In this document: positions 28,701 through 38,402 of the stretch, one piece after another | How the letters are laid out: every line of letters starts with the position of its first letter | Numbering within the stretch: the first letter of the stretch is position 1 | Origin: Eutreptiella sp. 'Long Island Sound 2002' | Lineage: Eukaryota > Euglenozoa > Euglenophyceae > Eutreptiales > Eutreptiaceae | Direction: 5' to 3' | Assembly: GCA_964036045.1 (NCBI GenBank) | Contig: OZ038381.1 | Location: forward strand, 107,885,367-107,949,366 | DNA: 64,000 bases | Notes under the pieces: model-generated | Told to the model about the DNA's origin: nothing | What the model saw: only the letters and a program-made list of their open reading frames with translations | Databases searched by the model: none | Program-made: the position numbers and the translations under genes

Positions 28701-30440
28701 AGAGTGCGCGCTGTGGGGTTGGTGACGGGTCCCCACGCCCGCACCCCCCCGCACCCACAGCCAGTGGGTAGTGGGCCCCGACAGCCCGCCCAGAGGGCGG
28801 GCAGTCGGGGCTGGGAGAGCGCCCGACCCCGGACGCCCCACACCCAGGCAGGAGGCGCGCCCCCCCCCGGGCGCCCTCGTGCCGCCCCCACAGCACGCAA
28901 AGCAAGCTCGCGAGAGCGCACGCTGTGGGGTTGGTGACGGGTCCCCACGTCCGCACCCCCCCGCACCCACAGCCAGTGGGTAGTGGGCCCCGGCAGCCCG
29001 CGCAGAGGGCGGGCATTCGGGGGTGGGATAGTGCCCGACTCCGGACGCCCGGCAACCAGCCAAGAGGCGCCCCCCCCGGGCACCCTCATGCCGCCCCCAC
29101 AGCACGCAAGAGAGCGCGCTGTGGGGTTGGTGACGGGTCCTCAGGCCCGCGGCCCCCCGCACCCACAGCCAGTGGGTAGTGGGCCCCGGCAGCCCGCCCA
29201 GAGGGCGGGCAGTCGGGGCTGGGAGAGCGCTCGACCCCGGACGCCCCACACCCAGGCAGAAGGCGCCCCCCCCCGGGCGCCCTCGTGCCGCCCCCACCAG
29301 CGCAAAGACAGATCGCGAGAGCGCGCGCTGTGGGGTTGATGACGGGTCCCCACGCCCGCACCCCCCCGCACCCACAGCCAGTGGGTAGTGGGCCCCGGCA
29401 GCCCGTCCGGAGGGCGGGCAGTCGGGGGTGGGAGAGCGCCCGACCCCGGACGCCCCACACCCAGGCAAGAGGCGCCCCCCCCGGGCACCCTCATGCCGCC
29501 CCCACAGCACCCAAGAGAGCGCGCTGTGGGGTTGGTGACGGGTCCCCACGCCCGCACCCCCCCGCACCCACAGCCAGTTGGTAGTGGGCCCCAGCAGCCC
29601 GCCCATGGGGCGGGCAGTCGGGGGTGGGAGCGCCCGACCCAGGACGCCCCACACTCAGGCAGGAGGTCCCCCCCCCGGGCGCCCTCCTGCCGCCCCCACA
29701 GCGCGCAAAGCCAGCTTGCAAGAGCGCGCGCTGTGGGGTTAATGACGGGTCGCCACGCCCGCACCCCCCCGCACCCACAGCCAGTGGGTAGTGGGCCCTG
29801 GCAGCCCGCCCAGAGGGCGGGCATTCGGGGGTGGGAGAGCGCCCGACCCCGGACGCCCCACACTCAGGCAGGAGGCGCCCCCCCTGGACGTCCTCGTGCC
29901 GCCCCCACAGCGCGCAAAGCCAGCTCGCAAGAGCGCACGCTGTGGGGTTGGTGACGGGTGCCCACGCCCGCTCCCCCCCGCATCCACAGCCAGTGGGTAG
30001 TGGGCCCCGGCAGCCCGCCCAGAGGGCGGGCAGTCGGAGGTGGGAGAGCGCCCGACCCCCGACGCCCCACACCCAGGCAAGAGGCGCCCCGCCCGGGCAC
30101 TCTCATGCCGCCCCCACAGCACGCAGGAGCGTGCGCTGTGGGGTTGGTGATGGGTCCCCACGCCCGCACCCCCCCGCAACCACAGCCAGTGGGTAGTTCG
30201 CCCCGGCAGCCCGCCCAGAGGGCAGGCAGTCGGGGGTGGGAGAGCGCCCGACCCCGGACGCCGCACACCCAGGCAGGAGGCGCCCCCCCCCCGGCCGCCC
30301 TCGTGCCGCCCCCACAGCGCGCAAAGCCAGCTCGCAAGAGCTCGCGCTGTGGGGTTGGTGATGGCTCCCCACGCCCGCATCCCCCGCACCCAGAGCGAGT
30401 GGGTAGTGGGCCCCGGCAGCCCGCCCACAGGGGGGGCAGC
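25781..30440. repeat. GC-rich satellite array, 196/209-bp units (~24 copies)
   Basis: The marker GTGGGTAGTGGGCCCCGG recurs near 25964, 26173, 26369, 26579, 26788, 26983, 27179, 27388 and so on to about 30403. Spacing is about 196 or about 209. The two sizes differ by a 13-base segment in the loop of one hairpin. Each unit has two palindromes: GCCCGCC-CAGAG-GGCGGGC, and CACAGCGCGC with GCGCGCTGTG around a 6- or 19-base loop. Stop codons are rare on both strands, so frames up to 814 codons arise (27864-25420, minus). They shift phase with unit size and are not supported as genes. Confidence 0.93.
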
Positions 30441-31310
30441 CGGGGGAGGGGGAGCGCCTGACCCCAGACGCCCCTCACAACGGCGGACGGCACCCCCCCT
30501 GGGGACGCCCTTCCGCCACCCCCAGGGCGCGCAACGCCGGCCCGCAAGGGCGCGCGCCGTGGGGCCGGTGCTGGTTCCCCACACCCGCACCGACCGCACC
30601 CGGGACACACGGGTCGCGGAACCCCGGCTGCCCGCCCAAGAGGACGGGCGGCCAGGGGAGGAACAGCGCCTGACACCAGACGCCCCTCACAACGGTGGCA
30701 GGCCACCCCCCCCGGGGACGGCCCCCTACCACCCCAATGGCACGCAGCCCCCACAGGGAATGCAGGCCAGCGGGACAGTGTTGGGCCCCCACACCCACAC
30801 ACCTGCGCCCACAGCACGTGGGTGGCGGACCCCAACGGCCCGCCCAGTGGGCGGGCAGTCGGGCGAGGGACAGCGCATGACACCCGACGCCCCTCACAAC
30901 GGTGGAAGGCGGGCCCCCCGGGGGAGCCCTTCCGCCACCCCCACAGCGAGCAACGCCGGCCCGCAAGGGCGCACGCTGTGGAACCAGTGCAGGGTCCCCA
31001 CGCCCGCACCGACCACACCCGGAACACACGGGTCGCGGTACTCCGGCTGCCCGCCCCAGAGGACGGGCGGTCGGGGGAGGGACAGCGCCTGACACCAGAC
31101 GCCCCTCACAACGGTGGCAGGTCACCCCCCCCCGGGGACGGCCCCCCACCACCCCCGCGGCACGCAGCCCCCACAGGGCATGCAGGCCGAGGGGACAGTG
31201 TTGGACCCCCACACCCACACACCCGCGCCCACAGCACGTGGGTAGCGGACCCCAACTGCCCGCCCAGTGGGGGGGCAGTCGGGGGAGGGGGAGCACCTGA
31301 CTTCAGACGC
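30441..31310. repeat. Diverged, dimeric continuation of the satellite
   Basis: Units of about 210 bp carry the same hairpin landmark (CCCGCCCA...GGGCGGGCAGTCGGG) but diverge from the main array. Alternate units are most alike: ACACGGGTCGCGG recurs at about 30609 and 31027, and ACGTGGGT(G/A)GCGGACCCCAAC at about 30818 and 31238. This is a ~420-bp higher-order period of two unit types. Compared with the main array it is an older or separately homogenised edge. Confidence 0.8.
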
Positions 31311-32179
31311 CCCTCGCAACAACAGCCCCAAGCCAGGTAGAGGGGAACCGGGACCGGACCAGCCCCCCCCAAGCACGTCAGACGGAGCAAGGGACCGGGG
31401 CAGGACACGCGGAGGGGCATGGACTACGTGGAACGGCCCTACCAGCGCCCAGTGCCGGGACTGCGCAAGCGGCGCACGCCACACCACCCAGGGGGGGGGG
31501 GAGCGGACGCGGCGGGAGCGCGAGCGCACACAAACGCAAGGGGCACGCGGGGACTACCAGAAGGGCAACCAGACCGAGCTCGCGGAACGCAGAGACCGCG
31601 TGGAATGGCGTACCAGCGACCGAGGGTAAGGGACACCCGGACGGGACGGCCCGCCACACGCAGCGCGGGACACGCGGGGCGGGATGGGGGAAACGGGAGA
31701 GACACAACACCAGGTAGCGGCCCGAGATCCCCGAACAGGCCGCGAGCTCCGCGCACACAAGAACGGGGCACTGCACCCGCCAAGGCAGTAGTGGCGCAAT
31801 GCGCCACGCCCCCACCCCTAGGCTAGGCAGCCTCTGCGCCAGCTCAAGGGGGTCCCACTGGCGACAAGCCAGTCTCACGGGCCCGCTGGCGCCGGCGCCC
31901 CGGGCGACCACGCATTACGGGGGCGATGCGGTGGGTAAGCGCCCGCAGCCACGGCTGCAAATTGATGCACTGACCGGGGAGTGGCGAAATGGGGAAGCCG
32001 GGGAGGGACGGGGCTCCGAGCCCTGTGAACCCTGGGGGACTCCGCCACCAGGCAGGAGGTGCGTCTTGGAGGGCCCCCCACTAGTACCCGGTTGGCAGGA
32101 TATCACCTGGCCCCACCAGGTGGCCCCCCGGGGCCGAAAGGCGTCTAGTACCTGCAAAATCAAACCTCAAACCTCCAAC
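31311..32179. other. GC-rich sequence between satellite and B2
   Basis: No domain or clear repeat unit is seen. GC content falls towards 32179, where family-B sequence begins abruptly at CTCAAGGGTAGACTCC. The last bases before it (AACCTCAAACCTCCAACCTC) are a short simple repeat. Confidence 0.5.
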
Positions 32180-32980
32180 CTCAAGGGTAGACTCCATATT
32201 AGGAATGGACAGTGAGTGGTTCAGCGTTTTCTTGTTCAGCTCTTCATAGTCCACTACCAGCCGTTTGGCTGTAGACCCAGGTTTAGCCACCAGGAAACAG
32301 AGGCAGCAGTGTTGGGGGTAGTCCCCGTCCTTGTACTCCAGGACTAGGCCAGCGTCCATACATTCTTGTATCTGTCGCTCAATCTCGTCGGCCTGTTCTT
32401 TAGGAGCAGGATAGGATCTCCTCCGGATCTTGTGACCCACGAACTCGGGTTTCAGCTTGAGGTCCATCTGTACCAGCTTGTCACATGAGGCTGGGGGTGG
32501 TAGTTCCCCGAACACCTCCAGATAGGTACTTATAAGCTTCTGCACTCGCGGGTCCAATAGCTTGATCTTGTCCTTCATGTCCTCGTCAGAGTCTAAGTTG
32601 CTTGCCCCCTGAGTAATAGACGTCGGGAGGTGATCCTCCATCGACTCGTCGCCCTTGGTAGTATCCTTCAGCCCTTGGTAGGCATAAAGTAGGTCTTGTT
32701 CAACCATCTCCGGTGGACGATGGCAACATAGGCACGCTCGAGGGGTTTCACATACACATTCCTCCGAGAGGTCGTCCTCCTCTGGGGTCCCCACATGGGC
32801 ACCCAACACGCTCTTCATGAGCTTAAGATCTACCTCCCTTTGCCAGGTGGTGATCTTCTGTTCGAGGTCCTCCCTCAATTGGGATACATCTGCCATACGT
32901 CCTTGCTTCAGTGGCCATGAGCTGCGGGTAGGCTTAGCGTAGCATAGCTTTTTCGCCACCAACCTCCTCTTGGAGTCCAC
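32180..32980 (-). pseudogene. B2 Pol linker and RT start (truncated)
   Basis: Encodes the same linker as B1 and B3, including ECVCETPRACLCCHRPPE, then RT motifs up to VVDYEELNKKTLNHSLSIPNMESTLE, where the GC-rich block begins. The frame runs on to 32081 through unrelated sequence. RT motif 1 (GLVLEYKDGDYPQHC) and VVDY are present here and absent, because flipped, in B1. The catalytic DD motif is lost by truncation. Confidence 0.85.
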
Positions 32981-32998
32981 GTACTCTCTTGTCTCGGA

Positions 32999-33922
32999 TC
33001 AGGGATCCTGCTCCTCGTCCACGGGGTCTTCTACCCTCATGGAGAGTAGGGTTTTCAGTGGGGTGACGTACTCGGCGTTCTCCACTTCCTCCACACATGT
33101 CTGCACGAAGAAGGCGTCATGCTCAGTTTCGTCCTCTGAGTGGATAGAGCTGGGGAGCTCGGATAGTCCACACTCAGAGACTCCATCGGGAACAGGTACA
33201 CGGCATGGAGAGTTGGGAGCATGGGTGTTAGTCACGACGTATTCATCTCCCCCGGGTATAGTCTCAATAGCATCTTGAGGTTGTAGTCGATCCTTCAAGT
33301 CGCTCAGGGTAAGTCCATCGCTTTCTCGTTGTATAGCCTGGACCAGAGTCGAGTCCAGGTCCTCCCAGGGGATGGAGATTAGACCTCCGTCCACCACGCT
33401 GAGCATACTACCCCATCCGGGTTTCTCGATGGGCCTCTTACGTCCCAGAGGCACGTATATGGCCTCATCAGGTAACTGAACAGAGCTGATAGTCAGCCTG
33501 TCCAGGAGGGTTCGCCAGTACTCGTTGCCCCCATGGGCTCCCCAATTGGGGGAACACAGGACCATACGGGAACGTTCCAGGGCCACCTTGGTCAAGACCT
33601 TCCCCAGTTCACTGAACCTGGGGTTCCCGTAGGCCAACCCGAAAGAGGGCCAGTACAATTTGTAGCTGCAGTTCTTCCCCTTGCTGCAGTAAAGGTCCAA
33701 GACATGTTGCTTGTCGCTGGCGAACAACTCCACGCTCAGGTCTTCTCTGGAGTAACCCAACTCCTTCAGACCTTGGTCTAGGGCTTCCCTCAATAGCTGA
33801 TAGTCCTCAGTTCTGAAGGCCGCCATCATGTTCGAGGGCTCCTCCTTTGATACCCTCAGGTAGCTTGAGGTGTGCTCCGACTGCTCTGGTGGCATGGACT
33901 CTCTGCCATTGCCGTGGTCCAC
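32999..33922 (-). pseudogene. B2 MT-like domain and linker
   Basis: 307 codons. Residues ~64-142 hold the MT-like domain: VELFASDKQHVLDLY, YWPSFGLAYGNPRF (NPRF 100-103), MVLCSPNWG, EYWRTLLDRL. In DIRS elements and phage Dam proteins the equivalent motif is NPPY/NPPF; here the third position is Arg, so catalysis is doubtful and a structural or binding role is possible. The ORF ends at TGA (32999-33001), CGA in B3, just before the RT linker. The frame on both sides of the TGA is the same, so this is a nonsense change shared with B1. Confidence 0.8.
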
Positions 33923-33931
33923 GTAGAGGAG

Positions 33932-34256
33932 CTAGGGCGCTTGCAGCGTCAGAGATTGTATCTGGGAGTGCTGCACGAAGAAGTCAGTCCCCAATACAAA
34001 GTCGAAGGCCTCAGTGTCCATCACATAGAACCGATGGGCGGCAGTTCGGGAGCCCATTGGTACCTCCACTTCACAGTCCCCGCAGCTGTGCACCACATGT
34101 CCATCCCCCATTCTTATAGCCCCAGTCACAAGGTAAAATTTTCTTGGCCACTATAGATATGGTGGCTCCAGTATCCAATACCCCCAGGTAGTCCTGTCCC
34201 CCTAGTCGGATACGTACCCAGAACACCAGGTCCAGGGCCCCAACGGAGCGTCCCTG
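33932..34256 (-). pseudogene. B2 protease region
   Basis: Open in the gag frame beyond the TGA at 34259-34257 with the retropepsin motif DTGATISIVAKKI. As in B1, a frame change near AAGAAAATTTTACC shifts the second half (AIRMGDGHVVHSCGD, FDFVLGTDFF) into the next frame. It ends at TAG (33934-33932), where B1 and B3 have a Tyr codon. The shared frame change plus a private stop shows it is non-functional. Confidence 0.8.
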
Positions 34257-36341
34257 TCAGAACTCCGCGGGACAGGTCACCTCCAACCCCTTGTTCCGCA
34301 ATTTGCGGCCCGTCCTCATGAAACGGCTTCTCTTCTTAGCGTTTCCGTCATCACCACCTTCATGCTCACGCTTGGCCCCTTGTTCTTGCTGGGCCTGAGT
34401 TTGTGAGCGTGTGGTAGGACGAGACTGCCCTCCAGAGGGCTCGGAGTTCCCCCCTGGATTAGAGTTGGGGTTGCCTCCGTTCTTGTCCAGGTTCTTGTTG
34501 TCCTTGTCTGGCTGGCGGTTAGCGCCTCCTCCTCGTCCACCTTGGTTCTTGTCTTGTCCTTTTCCACGACCTTTCGACTTGCCCTCGCCGGAGTCGTTGC
34601 CGTTCCCTTTGCCACCGCCCTTGCCAGAGCCTTTGCCAGGATCCTCGTCCTTCAGCTTCGCCGACAGGCGCTGCTTGTGGTAGCACTCATCCTCGTAGTG
34701 CTTCCTCTTCCCACAGAAGGCACAGGTGATAGTACACCTGTAGTGATTCGGCATCTTAGCCTTGGTGCCGGTGTTGGTCTCCTGCTTCTTCCCTTGGACT
34801 ACGAAGCAGTCTCGCTGCTCGCAGTCCGGGGCGTGCTGCAGGTGGCCATGCTCATCTCTGGCGTCACACCAGAAGAGCTCCTTGACGTTGTCCATGATAC
34901 GGGCGTGCTTGGGGGTAGTCACCTGTCCGGGTGTGGGTCCTTGGTACCCTTTGCCATTGCTTCCAGAACCTCCTCCTCCAGGACGGTAGGCGTTCAGGTG
35001 CTGGTCGCTTTCTTTCTCCAATGCCAGCTCCAGGAGTAGCACAGACAAATCCTCGTAGTTGAGGGCTCTGGCCTTGCGCTCTGCCGTTGACAGGCACTCG
35101 TCCCACAGCTCCCGAGGGAGCTTAGCCACCAACCAGAAAAGCAGGTCGTCGCTGCTATAGGAACCGGGCGTCAGTCCTCCAGCCCAGTGATGCAGGTAAG
35201 CCAGTAGCTCAGAGACCCTGGCAGGTTTGGGGTTGTTGGGCAGCAAGGCCAGGTTCTGGATCTCGGCCCTGATGGAGAGGTGGGTTTCGTAGGTAGGGTA
35301 CTGCCTCTCCAGGGCAACCAACACGTCGGCAAAGGTGGCGGACTTAGTCACGATCTGCTTGACCTGCTTCTCCAGGTACTTGGTCATGCAGCACTGCAAG
35401 AGCAGATCACACTTGAATCGCCCACTAGCATGGCTTTGGCCGGTCATTCGGAGGAACCGGCCAAAGTTCTCTGCGAACTCGCTGAGATCCTTGCCTGTGA
35501 ACTCAGGCACGTTCACCAAAATCTTGGAGGTGGCAATGGCCCTACCCTCCTGAGAGCTGCGTCCCTCAGGGCGCCTGGTTTTCCTCTTCTTCTTCGTCTT
35601 CTTCCGCCCACTGGGGTTCTCGGGGTCCTCAGGGTCGTCGTCTTCCGAGGGCAAAGCAGAAGTCATGGACGGCGGCTCATCGTCAGAGGTGTCTCCGCCT
35701 AGGTCACTAGAGCCATAGGCCTCAACGTCAACCATTGCCCTCAGGGCTGTCAGCCCCAGCTGGTCCAGCTCGGCTCTCGTGCAATTCCCCAGGTGGCTGT
35801 AGAGAGGCTGGGCCGTTCTTGGTATGAAAGGGCTTCTCGGTATAACTGCAGGGGTTGGCATCGGTCGGCTCCTCAGGCTCCCCAGGGTGTTTGTCAACCC
35901 CGCCACCAGATGGTTGCCTTGTACTCGGTGGGGTGAAACTCCCAGGACGATTGGTGACACTTGGGAAGGAATCAGGGGCTCCAGTTTGGCCTGAATCTCT
36001 TGAGTGAGATCCCCAACAATTTTAGAGGTGGCTCCTCGGAGTGCCTCATCGATCTCCGACCGCGTCAGGGACCTGCTGGAGGATCTCCCTGATCCTCTAC
36101 TCCTGCTCCCGCATGACTCAGGGCGCCTCCTCAGCCCACTCAGGGTTGCATACCCAGGAACATCCACATAGGCTCCCCCAGCGGGTAGAGGATGGTGATT
36201 GTCTGCCGCGTACCAGCGCGGCGCAGAACTAGAGGCCACTGGCTCACCGGCGGTGGTTGCCTCTGGAAACGCAGTGGTAGATGGGTCCACACCATAGGCA
36301 GGGTAGGTAGGCATAGCAGTAAAGCCTGTGCCCTCAGCCAT
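34257..36341 (-). CDS. gag: B2 Gag, full length
   Basis: 694 codons from ATG at 36341. The N-terminal third is Ser/Pro/Arg-rich with an acidic then strongly basic patch (SGRKKTKKKRKTRRPEG), which could be a nuclear-localisation or nucleic-acid-binding signal. Residues ~275-450 resemble Ty3-type capsid (VPEFTGKDLSEFAENFGRFL, KSATFADVLVALERQYPTYET, LPRELWDECL). A CCHC zinc knuckle, CAFCGKRKHYEDEC, follows, then a Gly/Lys/Asn/Gln-rich tail ending CPAEF. The frame is undamaged, in contrast with the pol region downstream. It stops at UGA followed by C, with the protease in the same frame. Confidence 0.88.
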   Translation of the reverse strand: MAEGTGFTAMPTYPAYGVDPSTTAFPEATTAGEPVASSSAPRWYAADNHHPLPAGGAYVDVPGYATLSGLRRRPESCGSRSRGSGRSSSRSLTRSEIDEALRGATSKIVGDLTQEIQAKLEPLIPSQVSPIVLGVSPHRVQGNHLVAGLTNTLGSLRSRPMPTPAVIPRSPFIPRTAQPLYSHLGNCTRAELDQLGLTALRAMVDVEAYGSSDLGGDTSDDEPPSMTSALPSEDDDPEDPENPSGRKKTKKKRKTRRPEGRSSQEGRAIATSKILVNVPEFTGKDLSEFAENFGRFLRMTGQSHASGRFKCDLLLQCCMTKYLEKQVKQIVTKSATFADVLVALERQYPTYETHLSIRAEIQNLALLPNNPKPARVSELLAYLHHWAGGLTPGSYSSDDLLFWLVAKLPRELWDECLSTAERKARALNYEDLSVLLLELALEKESDQHLNAYRPGGGGSGSNGKGYQGPTPGQVTTPKHARIMDNVKELFWCDARDEHGHLQHAPDCEQRDCFVVQGKKQETNTGTKAKMPNHYRCTITCAFCGKRKHYEDECYHKQRLSAKLKDEDPGKGSGKGGGKGNGNDSGEGKSKGRGKGQDKNQGGRGGGANRQPDKDNKNLDKNGGNPNSNPGGNSEPSGGQSRPTTRSQTQAQQEQGAKREHEGGDDGNAKKRSRFMRTGRKLRNKGLEVTCPAEF

Positions 36342-36832
36342 AGGTGGGTCGGTTATGGGTGTGGATGTTGCAGCAGCTGGGTCTGGAGTTGGGAGTGTGG
36401 TGTTGTAGGATAGGGTGATGCGTGGAGGCCAGAGGCGGCTGGTGCGCCCTCGAAGGTGGACTCACTGGTCCGGTCGTGCTCATGGTGTACTCCGTCGTCT
36501 GCCATGCTTTCTATTGCATCCTTCTCTCTCTCCCTCTTTCTCTTCACAGGGTTGGTGTCCACCTCCTCGACTGAGAGGGCCCGGAAGGCCGACTGAGGTC
36601 CCTTTCCAGCGAGTCATCAACCACGTCCACTGGCCCATGTAAGGGCACCGAAGGTACAGGGCTAGGTCCAGGTCCAGGTTCACCAGGTGCTGGCATTGCT
36701 GGTGCCTCAGGCGCCGTCCTCATGTCGGTGTCCTCCTTCTTTTGTGTCCATATTTGCACTTCTTGCTAATGACAGTTCTCGGCGCACTGGATGTACGGCA
36801 TGGGGTTGCTGCCGGTACGCAGAGACTGTGTG
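36342..36832 (-). other. B2 5' leader
   Basis: Lies between the PBS and the gag ATG. It has several short frames and CT-rich tracts (CTCTCTCTCCCTCTTTCTCTTCACAG near 36523-36549 on the plus strand). No domain. It presumably carries packaging signals. Confidence 0.6.
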
Positions 36833-36844
36833 CCTCTGCTACCA
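36833..36844 (-). other. B2 primer-binding site, initiator-Met tRNA
   Basis: TGGTAGCAGAGG on the minus strand, identical to the PBS of element A. It places the end of the 5' LTR at about 36845 and the whole B2 element in minus orientation. Confidence 0.85.
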
Positions 36845-36932
36845 GAAGGTTTTATAGTGCTTTCAGCACTGTGTTTTTGTTGTGACTCTCCTGCTGCTTG
36901 CTGCTGGTGTAGGGTTCCGGCTGCTTGTTTTT
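36845..36932 (-). repeat. B2 5' LTR remnant (U5 end)
   Basis: About 88 bases remain between the PBS and the start of the dispersed repeat. On the minus strand it ends ...TATAAAACCTTC and not with CA, so the exact LTR end is uncertain. No second LTR copy is recognised in the window. Confidence 0.5.
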
Positions 36933-37638
36933 GATGAGGAAAATGTTTTATTGTTGAAATACAACCAATCCAGGATAACTCAAGCCAGAGATAAGCAAGT
37001 AGAAGATAAACAGGATCAAAGCATGAAGGGCTGCAGTCACAAAGAGTTGAATAAATACAACTATCAACAATAGAACACAGCAATTAACATACATTGCAAC
37101 TCAGGGTGAAATATTTTACATGTTTGTGAAAAACTGATTGAAAACCTGCTGCAAGGGCTCACACTCTTCCATAGTGCCATCTTGAGATGTGCACTCTTTG
37201 TTTTTGGGTCCCATAGGTGCTGAGGTGGCATGGCTTTTGGCGCTGAGGTCACTGCCATGTCACATGGGATATTCCTACTTAGCTAGGCTGACTGGGTATT
37301 GGACCCAGGACCTCTCAAAAAGAGGTGCCCCAGCCCCCTAGGGTGCATACCACTAGGATAGCTAAGAATTCATGAGAAAGCATAGATAAATTCATAGGCT
37401 CTGCCTTCAGTATATCAGTGCCTCAGTCACCCTGCAAAAAATGTTTTAGTGCATATAGCTTTGGGATTAAGGGGTCCACACAACATCCTGATTTAGTGTT
37501 TGGTTCCATAGGTCAAAATGTGTTATCACCCATTTTGGTTGGGGCAATACTAAGGTAAAATGCAAGAGTGCTTAGAGCACCTCTAATTGGAACTAAAGTA
37601 TACCCTAAAGCATTGGAAAAGCACTTTTTCTTAATCAA
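36933..37638. repeat. Dispersed repeat, copy 2
   Basis: Same orientation as 4310-4914, sharing the short GAGGAAAATGTTTTATTG block and the ~490-bp block that ends GCACTTTTTCTTA. It sits exactly between the broken LTR of B2 and the broken gag of B3, so it may mark the junction at which both were truncated. About 180 bases in the middle (36964-37146) are not in copy 1. Confidence 0.75.
37278..37366 (-). repeat. tRNA-like core of dispersed repeat copy 2
   Basis: Same 89-base fold as 4554-4642: CTTAGCTA/TAGCTAAG acceptor-like stem and AGAGG/CCTCT variable-arm stem. The T-loop reads GGTCCAATACC, with one change from the B-box consensus. Confidence 0.6.
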
Positions 37639-37960
37639 ACAGGTGTACCATCACCTGTGCGTTCTACGGGAAGAGGAAGCAGTACGAGGATGAGTGCTAC
37701 CATAAGCAACGCCTATCGGCCAAGCTTAAGACCGAGAACACTAGTGGCAAGGGCGGTGGCAAGGGCAACACCAGCAAGGACAATGGCCAAGGCAAGTCCA
37801 AGAGGAATGGCAAAGGCCAAAATGGCAAAGGTAAAGGAGGACGACGAGGCGGCAACCGCAAGCCTGACAAGGACAAGAACGCGAACCCGCCCGGAGGGAC
37901 CCCAATCCTACGCCCGGGGGGACCCCTGAGCCCTCTGGTGGGCAACCCAACATGGGACCT
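37639..37960 (+). pseudogene. B3 gag fragment, nucleocapsid part
   Basis: Starts within the zinc-knuckle region (CTITCAFYGKRKQYEDEC; the second Cys is Tyr) and runs through the Lys/Gly-rich tail to the insertion point of element C. The first base is directly at the end of the dispersed repeat. Removing element C and one GACCT copy joins this to 43197 in frame. Confidence 0.82.
37956..37960. repeat. Target-site duplication GACCT, left
   Basis: Identical to 43192-43196, directly outside the LTRs of element C. Confidence 0.93.
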
Positions 37961-38402
37961 TGTAATGGAACTGCAGAGACCCATTCAGAATCACATATAT
38001 TTGAACTCTTGGTCGGGGAGTGCACCCCCAGAAATCTGACAACAATGAAATTGTTAGATAACAAATGAATAGACAATCAATCAGTATTAGATATCATGTC
38101 AAAAAGTATTTGTATTATTCTGGCACAATGATCGCCTGCGCAGAGAGTTGCCATAATGCAACTGAAGTAACTGATTTCTACAGCGCAACATTTTCTGATT
38201 TAACTATTTTCTATTATTGTTTTTATTGTAGATCTGAGTGCCTGAATTCTTTTTTCGGCATGCTGTATTTATTTTTCAAACAGGCATGCTTTTAGATCAC
38301 TTGGCAGTGATCAATGTTTGGATTTGATTGATTTGCTGCATGCCTTGGTGATCAATGGGAATCAGAGATAGACACCAATAAATTTTCAAAAAACTTATTA
38401 CA
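37961..38402 (+). repeat. Element C 5' LTR (442 bp)
   Basis: TGTAATGG...TTATTACA; pairs with 42750-43191 without gaps. The sequence just after it (ATCTAAAAGCATGGTACGG) does not match the initiator-Met PBS of elements A and B, so the primer is unknown. Confidence 0.93.

Larger units (their letters stand above)
32180..36932 (-). mobile_element. B2: 5' part of a second family-B element
   Basis: From high to low coordinates it has the end of a 5' LTR, PBS, leader, full-length gag, protease, MT-like region and RT start, cut at 32180 where RT would continue (...NMESTLE). It overlaps B1 over about 2.65 kb (32345-35000 against 22407-25045) with only scattered substitutions. The LTR is replaced beyond 36932 by the dispersed repeat. 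Together B1 and B2 cover a complete element. Confidence 0.88.

Noticed and set aside
25781-31310. CRISPR array or rDNA spacer
   Set aside because: Units of 196/209 bp are contiguous with no unique spacers, and no rRNA-like sequence flanks the block.
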